Below are positions 21,046 to 31,518 of a DNA stretch of 64,000 bases, one piece after another (position 1 is the stretch's first letter; each line of letters starts with the position of its first letter). Both the position numbers and the translations under genes were made by a program. The stretch lies in contig OY986970.1 in assembly GCA_963920575.1 (NCBI GenBank), positions 22,017,274 to 22,081,273 of the forward strand, in the 5' to 3' direction. The DNA is from Narthecium ossifragum. Taxonomy: Eukaryota > Streptophyta > Magnoliopsida > Dioscoreales > Nartheciaceae. Below the pieces are notes generated by a model that did no database searches, had not been told where the DNA came from, and was given only the letters and a program-made list of their open reading frames with translations.

Positions 21046-22475
21046 TGATCGCTCGCAAATGCGTCGTTAAATCAGATGCAAAACGCAATTTAGAATTTAT
21101 AATTCTTCAATCAATACTACTCTACAAACGTAGAACAGTGGTGAGATCCGGAGTCGAACCACAGGGAAAGATTGTTTAACAAGAGAAGAAATCAAATTAA
21201 ATCTCTAAACTCAAGTCCTAAGGCGAAGAAAAGGAGTTTCAATGGTTTTGTTATCTAAGGAATTAAACTACTGAAAAAGCAATGAAAAGGTTGAAGTAGA
21301 TCAATGAGAGAAACAACCTAGGGATCCCTCAATCCACTCTAGCTTCACTTCCTGTATCCTCTAGCTATCATTTTGCTTCTTCTCTAGACATTATGGAATC
21401 ATGGCTTCTTAAGCTCACATGAAACCCTAAAAGAAAATTGGTGACTACCTAAGGCATAACCTATCTTCGTGTAGCATAGATTGTCTTCGGACTTAACCTG
21501 AGTACAATCTATCTTTACTTAGCATAGATTATCTCAAAAGCATGTCAAAAATCACATGAAAACCATCTTATGGAACTCTACCATCAAGCACAGCAATCAA
21601 GTAGGACACAAAATACGTCAAGGGAAATACTTCCATCAACTCTATTATCAATAAATTCAAATCCATAAGATCATGTCTATGAGAAAGAAATACAAGAATC
21701 AACTAGAAAATACAGAAAGTTACACTAGAGTTTCATGAAATCCCTAGATCTAGAAGATTAGCCACTCATCTTTGAGATGAAGGCCATGTATTCGATGAAG
21801 AAAGCTTGAGATCTACACCACATCTCCGTCTTCTTCTCCAATCTGAATTCCTCTGTTTTTCTCTATGGAGGCCTCCGGTTTTTGGCTAACAAAACCCTTT
21901 TTATATGTTAATTCCCGGAATTATGGTTTAGGGTTAAGTTAGACCTCAAGTACAACTCGGAATTCCTGGTTCAACCCTGACAGCTTCTTCCAATCGCGAC
22001 TGGGCTCAACCGGTTCGGAATTTGAGAATGCGTCCAACACAAAAGATGTAGATTTGGAAGTCTTCTGTCCTCTCCCGAAGAGTTTACAATATTTGAACTT
22101 ATCTAAAATATTTGACGAATATTCTCCCGAGAGTCGACGGACCAGTCTTCCAGCAGCTAAATAACTTCATCTTCTTCAAAACTGCTATCAATCCATCAGG
22201 AATCTCTGAAAGTGTACAACATGAAAGTTGTACGTCTTGATGTCTTCTAGCTGTCACCAAAATTTTAGAATATTTGAACATAAGAATAATTTCTGATGAA
22301 TATTGTGCTAACAGTCGACAGAGCAGTGTATTTCAGCATATTAACCGAATTTCTTGCATTTCTTCTCAAAGCATGATTAAACCTGAAATCAACTAGCAAG
22401 TTATCAAATACAACTACTTTAGGCCTAACAAAGCTAAGTTAAGGGGTTGAATCATGAACATTTAGTGACTTATCA
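21046..22475 (-). repeat. 3' LTR of element A
   Basis: Plus-strand text runs from tgatcgctcgcaaatgcg to gtgacttatca. On the minus strand it begins TGATAAGTCACTAAATG. The sequence agtcgaaccacagggaaag near the primer-site end is typical of Athila/Tat LTRs. The adjacent polypurine tract is at 22476-22490. Confidence 0.95.
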
Positions 22476-22492
22476 CACCCCCCAACTTACAC
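22476..22492 (-). other. Polypurine tract of element A
   Basis: On the minus strand the sequence is AAGTTGGGGGGTG, directly abutting the 3' LTR (TGATAAG). It is the expected plus-strand primer. A second, near-identical tract lies about 1.1 kb away at 23588-23605. Confidence 0.8.
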
Positions 22493-23587
22493 TTTGCTAG
22501 TCCTCGAGCAAAGAAAAGATAAAAAGAAAGCAATAAATCTAACTAGCCACTTTCGTAGGTCTCACGATTGCACTTAGCATGTGCAACAAGTCTTTAAACC
22601 CCTGCGTTACCCCAGTGGAGGAGTTATAGTCTCCTGAGGGTTTTCAGGGATGACACCCACAAACATCTATACATCCCTTAAATATATCATCAGAAATCAC
22701 TTATAATATTCATCAACTCTAATGCATGAAATAGAAATAATATCCATAAATATACCCCTCAACTCATATTCACATAAAAACATAGTAAGTCAAAACATGT
22801 CATAACATATTTCCAACACTTCAACATATTTAATCATGATTAAAAACAACTTTAACACTCATGTGTGTGATTGGGGTTCCACATGCTCAGAGCATCAATT
22901 ATATCTAAACACTTCAACCATTCAAGAATACGAACTTGGCCAAGTACGTATTTTCATTCGCCACTTTGCAATCTTTTTTTCATTTTTTTTCATATATGAC
23001 ATGTGCAATGTTATGATTTCTTAAGCTTTCTTCAAGGTCCATGTAACGAGGCTCAAGCCAGTGACTCCCAAACCAGACGGTTTTAGGGCACTAAGTGTAG
23101 AACACTCTTCAGACTCTAATGCTCAAACCATGAAGGCTACAAATCATAACTAGTCATTTTTTTCAGGAATTTCAATTGTTTTACGCGAACAACACACCTT
23201 GTTAGGCACATTGCCCGGTTACTAAGTATGAAACCCTTTTTGCATATAAAACTCTTTTTTCTTTTTTTCAATTGCATACTTCTTATGTAACATAGCAGAA
23301 GATCATAATTCTATCATCGTATCATGCTTTAGAATCTAATTTCAACTCATCAACATGTGGAAGTGAACATGTGCATTAGGATATGTCAAGTCATCCTTAG
23401 ATCATGGTAAAAGTGTTAAAGTATAGAAATAACATCATGCATAGCAAAAATTTACTATTTCTTATATGACATACAAGTCTCAGAATAATTCATAAAATAA
23501 ATTTCTAAAACATGCACCTTTGTCAAATCATATTATAATTTCATCATTTTGACATATTTCAAGGGATGTATAAAAATTAAATTCCTA

Positions 23588-23605
23588 GAATCTACCCCCA
23601 ACTTA
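23588..23605 (-). other. Second polypurine-tract-like site inside element A
   Basis: Minus-strand TTTAAGTTGGGGGTAG repeats the core of the true polypurine tract at 22476. It may serve as an additional start for plus-strand synthesis, or be a relic of a duplication of the 3' end. Confidence 0.45.
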
Positions 23606-24039
23606 AATGTAATTGTCCCCAATTACACTAAGTCACAAAAATAAATCAAGAAGTAAAGCGTAGAGATAACCATCATGAACGCCTTAGAAATAGATTTCTC
23701 ATGCTTCCAATTTTAGTTTAGGCACCGCCATCATAGAATAAATACGTCCTTCCCCACCATAACCTGTCACAGAAATATATACCTTTCCAAAAAGATCAAA
23801 TATAACAAATAAAAGATTCAAAAAGGTATTAGAATCAAAGAAAATTTCGGCAAAGTCTCCTTTGTATTTTCATGATATATTAATCTGTACAAACATGCAC
23901 CACACAAAAATATAACATGTACAGATAAATAGTATAGGAGATAATACATCAAAAATAATTTTCTAGACATCACAGACAAGGAAATAAACAACCAAAATAT
24001 CCAAGCAGAGTATCAAATTATTCGTAATCCGCAGTATGG

Positions 24040-24970
24040 TTGTTCTCATCCACGGTCTGCAGCCCGCGACGAGATCAAATTCAAAATTAGCGGAGATAGG
24101 GAAAAGTGAACACTCGTGAATGCTGTGGGATGCATGGAGGACTTGAATATATAGATTATGGTCCTGATTGAATATCTAGTCCGTCCGATCGGAAATCAGA
24201 ACACTGTAGCGCTAGATCGTGTCACGCAGCCATCGGACGCCTGAAATTTCGCCGGCCGGTGATCAACGGTGAAACGGCGTCGCCGGAGGACGGGGAAGGT
24301 ACAGGAAGAATCGTTGAAGCCTAAGGAACGCATCTATGTAGTCTGATTGTGGAGTTGAAGCTTCCAGGTGGGAGATCAGAGATGGCCGGCGCGGAGAGGT
24401 TGATTGCCGGAATTGCATTCCGCTGATCGGGGCTCAAATCAAGGACGGGGACGATTGAGTAAGGATCGTGGAAGGCTAATGAAGTGTTCTATGGGGTTTG
24501 ATTGAAGAATGGGGCTTCCAGGCGGTGGATGGAGGGTGGTCGGAAAGGTGGAAACCGACGGCGGTAGAAGTCGATGATCCCGGCGGCAAGGAGGTGTTTT
24601 GATTGTGGAGGAAGCTTCGTGGTGGCCTGAGGAAGGTTATGGAGGTGGTTTGGGGCGGTGAGCGGCCGTGAATGGCGGTGAAGACGACGGCGGGGGGGCT
24701 CACCGGCGTCGGAAAAAAAGGTGGCGAGGGACATGAAGGACGGGGATGAATAGGTGGAAGGTTGGCGGAGGTATTGGTGGTATTTTTAGGGGCTGAAGGC
24801 GACCGGAGAGGTGGCGACGGGCGGCGGTGGTCGTCGGCTCGGGGATGAGCCGACGAGCCGGGACGACGAGCCGCGGGGAGAAGAAAAGAGCGAGAGGAGA
24901 GAGAAAACTCAAAGAAAATAAAGAAAATTCGGAAAAATAGGAAAAAGACGGGAAAAAAAATAAAAAAAAT
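24040..24970 (-). other. GC-rich gene-like segment in element A, possibly captured
   Basis: On the minus strand the segment starts with a T/C-rich leader (ttttctttgagttttctctc), continues into a GC-rich Pro/Ser/Arg-rich frame (24973-24476, 165 codons with no recognised domain) and passes into an intron-like T-rich stretch below 24060. Composition is unlike the rest of the element. This is the profile of a 5' UTR, first exon and intron of a host gene, or of an LTR leader. I recognise no protein. Confidence 0.35.
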
Positions 24971-25086
24971 CATGGAAAATCCTAAAAATTAAGGAAAATA
25001 CGGGAAAAAAAAATATAAAACTTGGGTTGCCTCCCAACAAGCGCGCAATTTTAAGTCTTTCGCTCGACTTCCCGAAAAAGGTGCCA

Positions 25087-27654
25087 TTATAGCATGGATC
25101 CGTCTAAATGACGGAATCGATCACCCCACTTAAAATAATTTCCTCCATATAATGCTTGAAACCAAACCCAACCCCACAGTAAATCAAGTAGTTGATGATG
25201 AAGGCTAACAAAGTCTTTCCTCCCAACAAGAGAACTAGAGACCCCACCCTCTATAAAAGGCAACATATCGTCATGTTTCATCTTGTACCCCGGTCTACAG
25301 TATGTGTCCTCCAGAATAGTGAAACTATCAATCAGGTGAACCGGAAGTGAAAGGTCAAATATAGATAAAAGACGCGGTGAAAGCAGTGATGATGGTGCAG
25401 ATATAGAGAACAGAGGAGGTGGCTCAACCTTAGGATATACTGCCGCATCTGTACAAAGGTGAGTGTCGGCATAATAAGCACACAATTGGCCCATATCTAT
25501 CACAGGTGCGGGAGTAAAAGATAGCGGGGAAAGGGGTTCAACCATCCCAGAAATAGTTTTTGTCTCCACAGTATGCCGATCGAGTGATTGGTCGGACAAG
25601 ATGTGTGTTTTGATATCATATTTCGATTGTGCAGTGTTCAAATTAACATCATCATCAGAATCAGAAGCATAGGCATTCAAGATATCAGATAGCCTATCAT
25701 TTTCCACTTCAACATCATCATCCTCCGAATCCTCAAACTCATACTCCTTTAGAATCATAGCCAATCTAGCATTATGCAATTCAACATCATAATCATCATT
25801 ATCATAATCATATTCCTTCAAAATCTCAGATACTCTATCATTGTGCAGTGTAGCATCACCATCATCATCATCATCAGAGTCATAATCCCTCAAAATCTCA
25901 GATAATCTATCAATCATTATAACATGAGATTTATCATCAAAGCAGTCAGTCACGCTATCAACACGAAAGCATTCATTCTCACGCTCAGGAAAACATGTAG
26001 TCTTAAAGATGTTCAGTTTAACATGCATATTACCAAAAGAGACATCCATGACACCAGTTCGACAGTTGATATTCGCATTTGCTGTAGCCAAAAAGGGACG
26101 TCCTAAGATGATAGGCACGGTTTTTTTACAGTGAACAGCGGGTTCCATATCCAAGATGACAAAGTCCACCGGGAAAAAGAAGTTGTCCACCTTCACTAAA
26201 ACATCTTCTACAATGCCTCTAGGAGTCCTAATGGATCTATCAGCCAATTGTAGGCTGATCGGTGTCGGTTGGAGTTCTTCCATCCCAAATTCCTTATAAA
26301 GGTAGTAGGGCAAAATATTAACACTGGCTCCTAGGTCGAGAAGGGCACCATCAATCTGGTAGTCTCCTATGCAACAGGGTATGGTAGGAGTACCAGGGTC
26401 TTTCAATTTGGGTGGGGTGTCATGTTTCAAAATCGAACTGATTTGTTCCGGTAAAAGGATTTTCTTGTCCCCTTTGTGTTTTGTCAGGCGTTTATGAGTG
26501 CACAGGTCCTTAAGAAACTTGGCATACGAAGGGATCTGACGAATAGCCTGAAGCAAGGGTATGTTGATGTTGCCATGTTTGAACGTTTCAAGGATTTCCT
26601 CATTAGCTCTTCGAGCTTTGATGCTTGGGTACGGGTCCTTAAGGGCTGCAGGAAATGGCACTTTTGGAATGTATTTAGCTGGATCAGGCTCTCTAGAATC
26701 AGTTGGATTATAATTAGGTGGAAGAGAAAAGTAATCTCGAGTTGGACGATTGATCGGTGGATCGGGCGTTTGATCGTCCGTATTGACAGGTTCACCTATT
26801 TGGTTATCTGCTGTTTTACCACTTCTGAGGGTCACCACGGCTTTGGCACTCTCAAAGTTTTGGCTTTCTATATAGTGCTGGCCTCTGGGGTTTGTCACAG
26901 GTTGACTTGGCAAGTGACCTTCCTCTCTTTTGGCTATAGTGTTAGAAAGTTGGCCCAGTGAATTCTCAAGTTTAGCAATGGATTGGGTATTAGAATTACA
27001 CTGGTTCTCTATTCTAGACACATTATTCTGAATTTTAGAGATATCACTTTTTAGGTCACTTCTCATTCCACTAAAATTTTCATTTATGACTGCAAGGATG
27101 GAACTCAAAGTGGGTTCATCATATGGTTCAGCAGGAGAAGGCTGAGGTGTATTCTGTGGATAATGTGAAGAGTACCCAGGGTTTGGATTTGCAGAAGGTT
27201 TAGGTGGGTACGTGAAAGTAGATGTATTAATTGTATTGTTTTGGCCTTGAAAGTTACTTGACTGTTGTGGCTTCCAACTAAAATTAGGACGATTTCTCCA
27301 ACCTGGATTGTAGGTATTAGAATAAGGGTTGTTCTGAGGTTTGGAGAAACCATATGTGGCGTTGGCATGTTCCTGAACAAAGTCAGGGAAATTGGGGGCC
27401 AGATGACAATCAGTGATATGATGACCAGAGTTAAGACAAAGGCCACAGGGTCCAAGAGAAGTGCTAGGCAATTGTTGAGCAAGAGATTGGCCTGTTTTCA
27501 ACTGGTTCAAATCTTTGGTTAGGAGGGCTACTTGTGCGGAGAGACTTTGGAATTCAGAAATTTCATGAATTCCCCGAGAATTACGAACAGTGGTAGACCG
27601 ACTCCTAGAGACTGAGGCATTGTGTTGTGAATTTTCAGCAAGGTTATCATACAT
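25087..27654 (-). CDS. Element A gag (C-terminal part) and aspartic protease
   Basis: An uninterrupted 855-codon frame. Residues 70-83 form a CCHC zinc knuckle (CGLCLNSGHHITDC); 240-280 are the gag linker (AKREEGHLPSQPVTNP … KAVVTLRSGK); 420-525 are a retropepsin with GALLDLGASVNILPYYLY (the catalytic Asp at 440; Leu after it is usual in Athila relatives) and IILGRPFLATANA. Residues 581-670 are four acidic repeats of about 24 residues (IDRLSEILRDY, NDRVSEILKEY, NARLAMILKEY, NDRLSDILNAY, each followed by an Asp/Glu run). The last 180 residues are unrecognised. The Met at 27654 is not the true start: the frame continues the gag N-terminus after a one-base frameshift at about 27695. RT and integrase are absent. 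Confidence 0.9.
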   Translation of the reverse strand: MYDNLAENSQHNASVSRSRSTTVRNSRGIHEISEFQSLSAQVALLTKDLNQLKTGQSLAQQLPSTSLGPCGLCLNSGHHITDCHLAPNFPDFVQEHANATYGFSKPQNNPYSNTYNPGWRNRPNFSWKPQQSSNFQGQNNTINTSTFTYPPKPSANPNPGYSSHYPQNTPQPSPAEPYDEPTLSSILAVINENFSGMRSDLKSDISKIQNNVSRIENQCNSNTQSIAKLENSLGQLSNTIAKREEGHLPSQPVTNPRGQHYIESQNFESAKAVVTLRSGKTADNQIGEPVNTDDQTPDPPINRPTRDYFSLPPNYNPTDSREPDPAKYIPKVPFPAALKDPYPSIKARRANEEILETFKHGNINIPLLQAIRQIPSYAKFLKDLCTHKRLTKHKGDKKILLPEQISSILKHDTPPKLKDPGTPTIPCCIGDYQIDGALLDLGASVNILPYYLYKEFGMEELQPTPISLQLADRSIRTPRGIVEDVLVKVDNFFFPVDFVILDMEPAVHCKKTVPIILGRPFLATANANINCRTGVMDVSFGNMHVKLNIFKTTCFPERENECFRVDSVTDCFDDKSHVIMIDRLSEILRDYDSDDDDDGDATLHNDRVSEILKEYDYDNDDYDVELHNARLAMILKEYEFEDSEDDDVEVENDRLSDILNAYASDSDDDVNLNTAQSKYDIKTHILSDQSLDRHTVETKTISGMVEPLSPLSFTPAPVIDMGQLCAYYADTHLCTDAAVYPKVEPPPLFSISAPSSLLSPRLLSIFDLSLPVHLIDSFTILEDTYCRPGYKMKHDDMLPFIEGGVSSSLVGRKDFVSLHHQLLDLLWGWVWFQALYGGNYFKWGDRFRHLDGSML

Positions 27655-27689
27655 TTCCCAAAGAGCAGGCCATGGCTTACTAAGAACAA

Positions 27690-28442
27690 CACCTCACAGC
27701 AGGCTTCGACCATTGTCCTATAACGATCATTAAGACCATTATAGAATGAATGGGCTAACTGCCACTCAGGTACCTCATGATGGGGACACTCTCTAAGAAG
27801 ATCCTTAAATCTTTCCCAAGCTTCATGAAACATCTCATCTTCATTTTGCTTGAAAGAAATAATCATGGTTCGATAATTTTGCGTTTTAATGATCGGGAAA
27901 TATTTCTTAAGAAAGGCATCCTGAAGTTGGTCCCATGTTGAAATCGAATTTGGAGCTAAAGTATGAAGCCAATGTCTAGCCTTGTCTTTCAAAGAAAAAG
28001 GGAAGAGCTTGAGTCTAAAGGCATCATCATTAAAATGCTGGAGTTTGAACATGGAAAGAAGTTCAAGGAAGCTAACAATATGACCATAAGGATCCTCATT
28101 TTCACGCCCATAAAAAGAAGGTAAAGCTGTAATCCAATTGGGCTTAATCTCATAATGAGTAGCATTAATAGGAGGTGGATTAATACAGGAGGCATATGTG
28201 AAAGGTCCAGGTAGAAAATGATTCCTAATTGGGCCTTCTATATGGTTATTGTTCTCATTGTTCCCCCCATTCCCATTATTATTTCCTTGCATCATGGTGT
28301 AGAACGAATCAAGAGGTAGTTCAGGAATATCAACTTGTGAAGATCTTTGACGAAATGACTCCTGGCGGATGCATCTAAGAGTGTTTTGAATCTCAGGATC
28401 TAAAGGTGTCAATGGAAAACTTAATGATCGCCTACCTTGCAT
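27690..28442 (-). pseudogene. Element A gag N-terminal half (capsid region), frameshifted at its end
   Basis: Starts MQGRRSLSFPLTPLDPE after a leader of about 380 bp from the primer site. The gag domain is clear: INPPPINATHYEIKPNWITA, FRLKLFPFSLKDKARHWLHT, STWDQLQDAFLKKYFP, EDEMFHEAWERFKDLLRECP, WQLAHSFYNGLNDRYRTMVE. After VEACC the frame is lost; the homologous continuation is found one frame over and enters the 855-codon frame. The pattern is explained by loss of one base in 27693-27697. Without it gag-protease would be a single polyprotein, as in Athila relatives. An asparagine/glycine run (GNNNGNGGNNENNN) lies at residues about 52-66. Confidence 0.85.
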
Positions 28443-28559
28443 ATAATATCAACCACACACCAAAAAGAAAAGAAAAAGAAAACAGAAGTTTCGGAGGAGA
28501 GGCGAAAACCACGGAATGCCATAGCAAAAAGTACAAGTTTAGGTGAAGAAAACGTACCT

Positions 28560-28660
28560 GAGTGACGCGCGTCTGATCGATCAGGAAGATGGCCGATCGA
28601 TCGGTAGGCCTTCCGATCGCTCACCTGGTAGGCCGATCGGTCGGTAATCCGAGTTGCAGA
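28560..28660. repeat. GATCGATC palindromes in the gag leader of element A
   Basis: ctgatcgatcag, gccgatcgatcgg and gccgatcggtcgg occur between the primer site and gag, within 90 bp. They lie in the 5' leader of the genomic RNA, where retroelements keep dimerisation and packaging signals. The corresponding leader of B has ccgatcggtcg at 31318. Confidence 0.75.
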
Positions 28661-28823
28661 AAGCTTCTTCTCCAAAAACTGTTGCTTTAATGCTACGAAA
28701 ATCCCGAGAATTGTCAGAAAAATTCCTAAAAGTAAACGAAAAATAACTGAAAATAAAAATCTAACTATGCCTAGAAAAAGAGCAAAGAGAAAAATCAGAA
28801 ACTTCTTTGAAAAATCAAAATCG

Positions 28824-28841
28824 TCCCCGGCAACGGCGCCA
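28824..28841 (-). other. Primer-binding site (tRNA-Asp) of element A
   Basis: Minus strand TGGCGCCGTTGCCGGGGA is an exact 18-nt complement of the 3' end of plant tRNA-Asp as I know it, five bases from the LTR. This primer is typical of Athila/Tat elements. Confidence 0.9.
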
Positions 28842-28846
28842 AAAAT

Positions 28847-30276
28847 TGATCGCTCGCAAATGCGTCGTTAAATCAGATGCAAAACGCAATTTAGAATTTA
28901 TAATCCTTCAATCAATACTACTCTACAAACGTAGAACAGTGGTGAGATCCGGAGTCGAACCACAGGGAAAGATTGTTTAACAAGAGAAGAAATCAAATTA
29001 AATCTCTAAACTCAAGTCCTAAGGCGAAGAAAAGGAGTTTCAATGGTTTTGTTATCTAAGGAATTAAACTACTGAAAAAGCAATGAAAAGGTTGAAGTAG
29101 ATCAATGAGAGAAACAACCTAGGGATCCCTCAATCCACTCTAGCTTCACTTCCTGTATCCTCTAGCTATCATCTTACTTCTTCTCTAGACATTATGGAAT
29201 CATGGCTTCTTAAGCTCACATGAAACCCTAAAAGAAAGTTGGTGACTACCTAAGGCATAACCTATCTTCGTGTAGCATAGATTGTCTTCGGACTTAACCT
29301 GAGTACAATCTATCTTTACTTAGCATAGATTATCTCAAAAGCATGTCAAAAACCACATGAAAACCATCTTATGGAACTCTACCATCAAGCACAGCAATCA
29401 AGTAGGACACAAAATACGTCAAGGGAAATACTTCCATCAACTCTATTATCAATAAATTCAAATCCATAAGATCATGTCTATGAGAAAGAAATACAAGAAT
29501 CAACTAGAAAATACAGAAAGTTACACTAGAGTTTCATGAAATCCCTAGATCTAGAAGATTAGCCACTCATCTTTGGGATGAAGGCCATGTATTCGATGAA
29601 GAAAGCTTGAGATCTACACCACATCTCCGTCTACTTCTCCAATCTGAATTCCTCTGTTTTTCTCTATGGAGGCCTCCGGTTTTTGGCTAACAAAACCCTT
29701 TTTATATGTTATTTCCCGGAATTATGGTTTAGGGTTAAGTTAGACCTCAAGTACAACTCGGAATTCCTGGTTCAACCCTGACAGCTTCTTCCAATCGCGA
29801 CTGGGCTCAACCGGTTCGGAATTTGAGAATGAGTCCAACACAAAAGATGTAGATTTGGAAGTTTTCTATCCTCTCCCGAAGAGTTTACAATATTTGAACT
29901 TATTTAGAATATTTGACGAATATTCTCCCGAGAGTCGACGGACCAGTCTTCCAGCACCTAAATAACTTCATCTTCTTCAAAACTGCTATCAATCCATCAG
30001 GAATCTCTGAAAGTGTCCAACATGAAAGTTGTACGTCTTGATGTCTTCTAGATTTCACCAAAATTTCAGAATATTTGAACATAAGAATAATTTCTGATGA
30101 ATATTGTGCTAACAGTCGACAGAGCAGTGTATTTCAGCATATTAACCGAATTTCTTGCATTTCTTCTCAAAGCATGATTAAACCTGAAATCAACTAACAA
30201 GCTATCAAATACAACTACTTTAGGCCTAACAAAGCTAAGTTAAGGGGTTGAATCATGAACATTTAGTGACTTATCA
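28847..30276 (-). repeat. 5' LTR of element A
   Basis: Identical in length to the 3' LTR (1430 bp). About 20 substitutions and no indels were seen when the two were compared line by line. TG…CA ends, and followed by the gtagt target duplication. Confidence 0.95.
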
Positions 30277-30281
30277 GTAGT

Positions 30282-31063
30282 AAAGGCATTAAATTCAGAA
30301 AGTTCAAAGGCTCCCTTAGCATATTGAGAAGTTCTAGGCCGATTCCTAGGGTTTGTGTATTGTTGTTGGGAACCAATCAAAATTTGTTTATAAAGGTTCT
30401 AGAGCTCATCATCATCTTTATCTAAAGGGATGCCTCCACAACAAGCTTCAACTCTAGTTTAACATTGTTCATTAAGGCCTCTATAAAACTTAAGGGTTAA
30501 TTCTAACTTATCAATATCATGATGAGGACATTTTCTCAAAAGGTCTTTAAATTGATTCCATGCATCATGGAGAGACATGTCTTCATATTGAACAAGGATA
30601 TGGATTTCAGTCCAAAATTTCTCAGTTTTTATCATAGGAAAGATATTCCTTAAAAATGACTCTTGAAGTTGATCCCATGTAATTGAGTGTGGAGAAAACA
30701 TTGGAGTCATTGTTTAACTTTATCCTTCAAAGAGAAGGGGAAACGTTTTTACTTAAATGCATCATCATTAAAGTTCTCCAGTTTAAGTGTAGTGATGGTA
30801 TCGATAAAATTATGAATGTGCTCATATCGGTCCTTAATACCCAACCTATGAAAGTGCGGTGACATTTGAATCGTCTGAGGTCTAATCTCATAGTGTGAGG
30901 ATGTGATTGCAGGAGGATCAATGAAAGGAGTGTATGTGTAGATAGTGCGTAATAAGTGATTTCTCAAAGGAACGCGTTGTGCCCCCCCATTGTTACCATT
31001 ATTACCATTACCCCCGCCATTGTTACCACTAGGGTCAAAGACATGTCCCTTGTTTTTAGCCAT
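30282..31063 (-). pseudogene. Element B gag N-terminal half
   Basis: Starts MAKNKGHVFDPSGNNGGGNG, with a Gly/Asn run, then the gag domain PFIDPPAITSSHYEIRPQTI, FHRLGIKDRYEHIHNF, TLKLENFNDDAFK; a stop and frameshift at 30750 are followed by HSITWDQLQESFLRNIFP, MSLHDAWNQFKDLLRKCP and LELTLKFYRGLNEQC. It aligns throughout with the gag of element A, but is clearly older. It continues at 21040 after removal of element A (TSD gtagt). Confidence 0.85.
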
Positions 31064-31495
31064 TGTGACAAAGGTCTCGTGGATAGATTGAAGATTAGTT
31101 AAGACTTGATGACCTAAGGCTCTAGCTTTTTTAAGTGTGGCTTCTAATTATAGATCCAAAGGTTCCAGCGGGTTATTCAGGGATCATCTACCATGCATGC
31201 ACACCATAAAGAGAACAAGAAAATAGAAGATTCAGAGGATAGAAGAAAACTTGGAAAACAACAATCGAAACAAAAAGTTTTGAAGTAAGAAAACTTATCT
31301 GACAACGCAGTCCCAACCGATCGGTCGCTACATACGGCGGGTGAGTTGCTTCCTTCAAGAAAAATCCGCTTCAATAGTGCAAAAATTTCAGAAAATGATA
31401 AAAAAAAATATGAAAAAGTGTAAATAAGAAAGATAAAAACCTAACTAAATAAAGAAAAAGAGTGAAGAGAAAATCAATCAATTAACAGTCAAAAT

Positions 31496-31513
31496 TCCCC
31501 GACAATGGCGCCA
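31496..31513 (-). other. Primer-binding site (tRNA-Asp) of element B
   Basis: Minus strand TGGCGCCATTGTCGGGGA differs at two positions from the site of element A. It marks the upstream end of the internal region of B; the LTR end follows five bases away at 31519. Confidence 0.8.
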
Positions 31514-31518
31514 AAAAT

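Larger units (their letters stand above)
22493..25086 (-). other. Noncoding interior of element A between gag-protease and 3' LTR
   Basis: 2.6 kb with no RT, integrase or envelope-like motif in any frame. The part next to the gene end contains gggttgcctcccaacaagcg at 25025-25044, a stretch I recall from other plant gypsy elements of this group. From about 24040 to 24970 it is strikingly GC-rich with Pro/Ser-rich open frames; from 22490 to 24040 it is AT-rich with no frames. The position is where autonomous relatives carry pol. Confidence 0.75.
21046..30276 (-). mobile_element. Element A: full-length non-autonomous Athila-type LTR retrotransposon (gag-protease only)
   Basis: Both LTRs are 1430 bp (21046-22475 and 28847-30276) and differ at about 20 positions by eye (1.4%). 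Target duplications gtagt are perfect (21041-21045 and 30277-30281). The minus-strand order is LTR, tRNA-Asp primer site, leader, gag, protease, a 2.6-kb noncoding part, polypurine tract, LTR. No RT, RNase H or integrase can be found in the 6371-bp interior, so it must move with enzymes from another element. It sits in the gag of B, a relative. The family recurs as a solo LTR at 32706-34148 and a truncated LTR at 57638-58915. Confidence 0.95.

Noticed and set aside
24476..24973. 165-codon Pro/Ser-rich minus-strand frame as an envelope-like gene
   Set aside because: No signal peptide followed by ectodomain and membrane anchor could be made out, and the frame is not continued; kept only as a possible captured segment.
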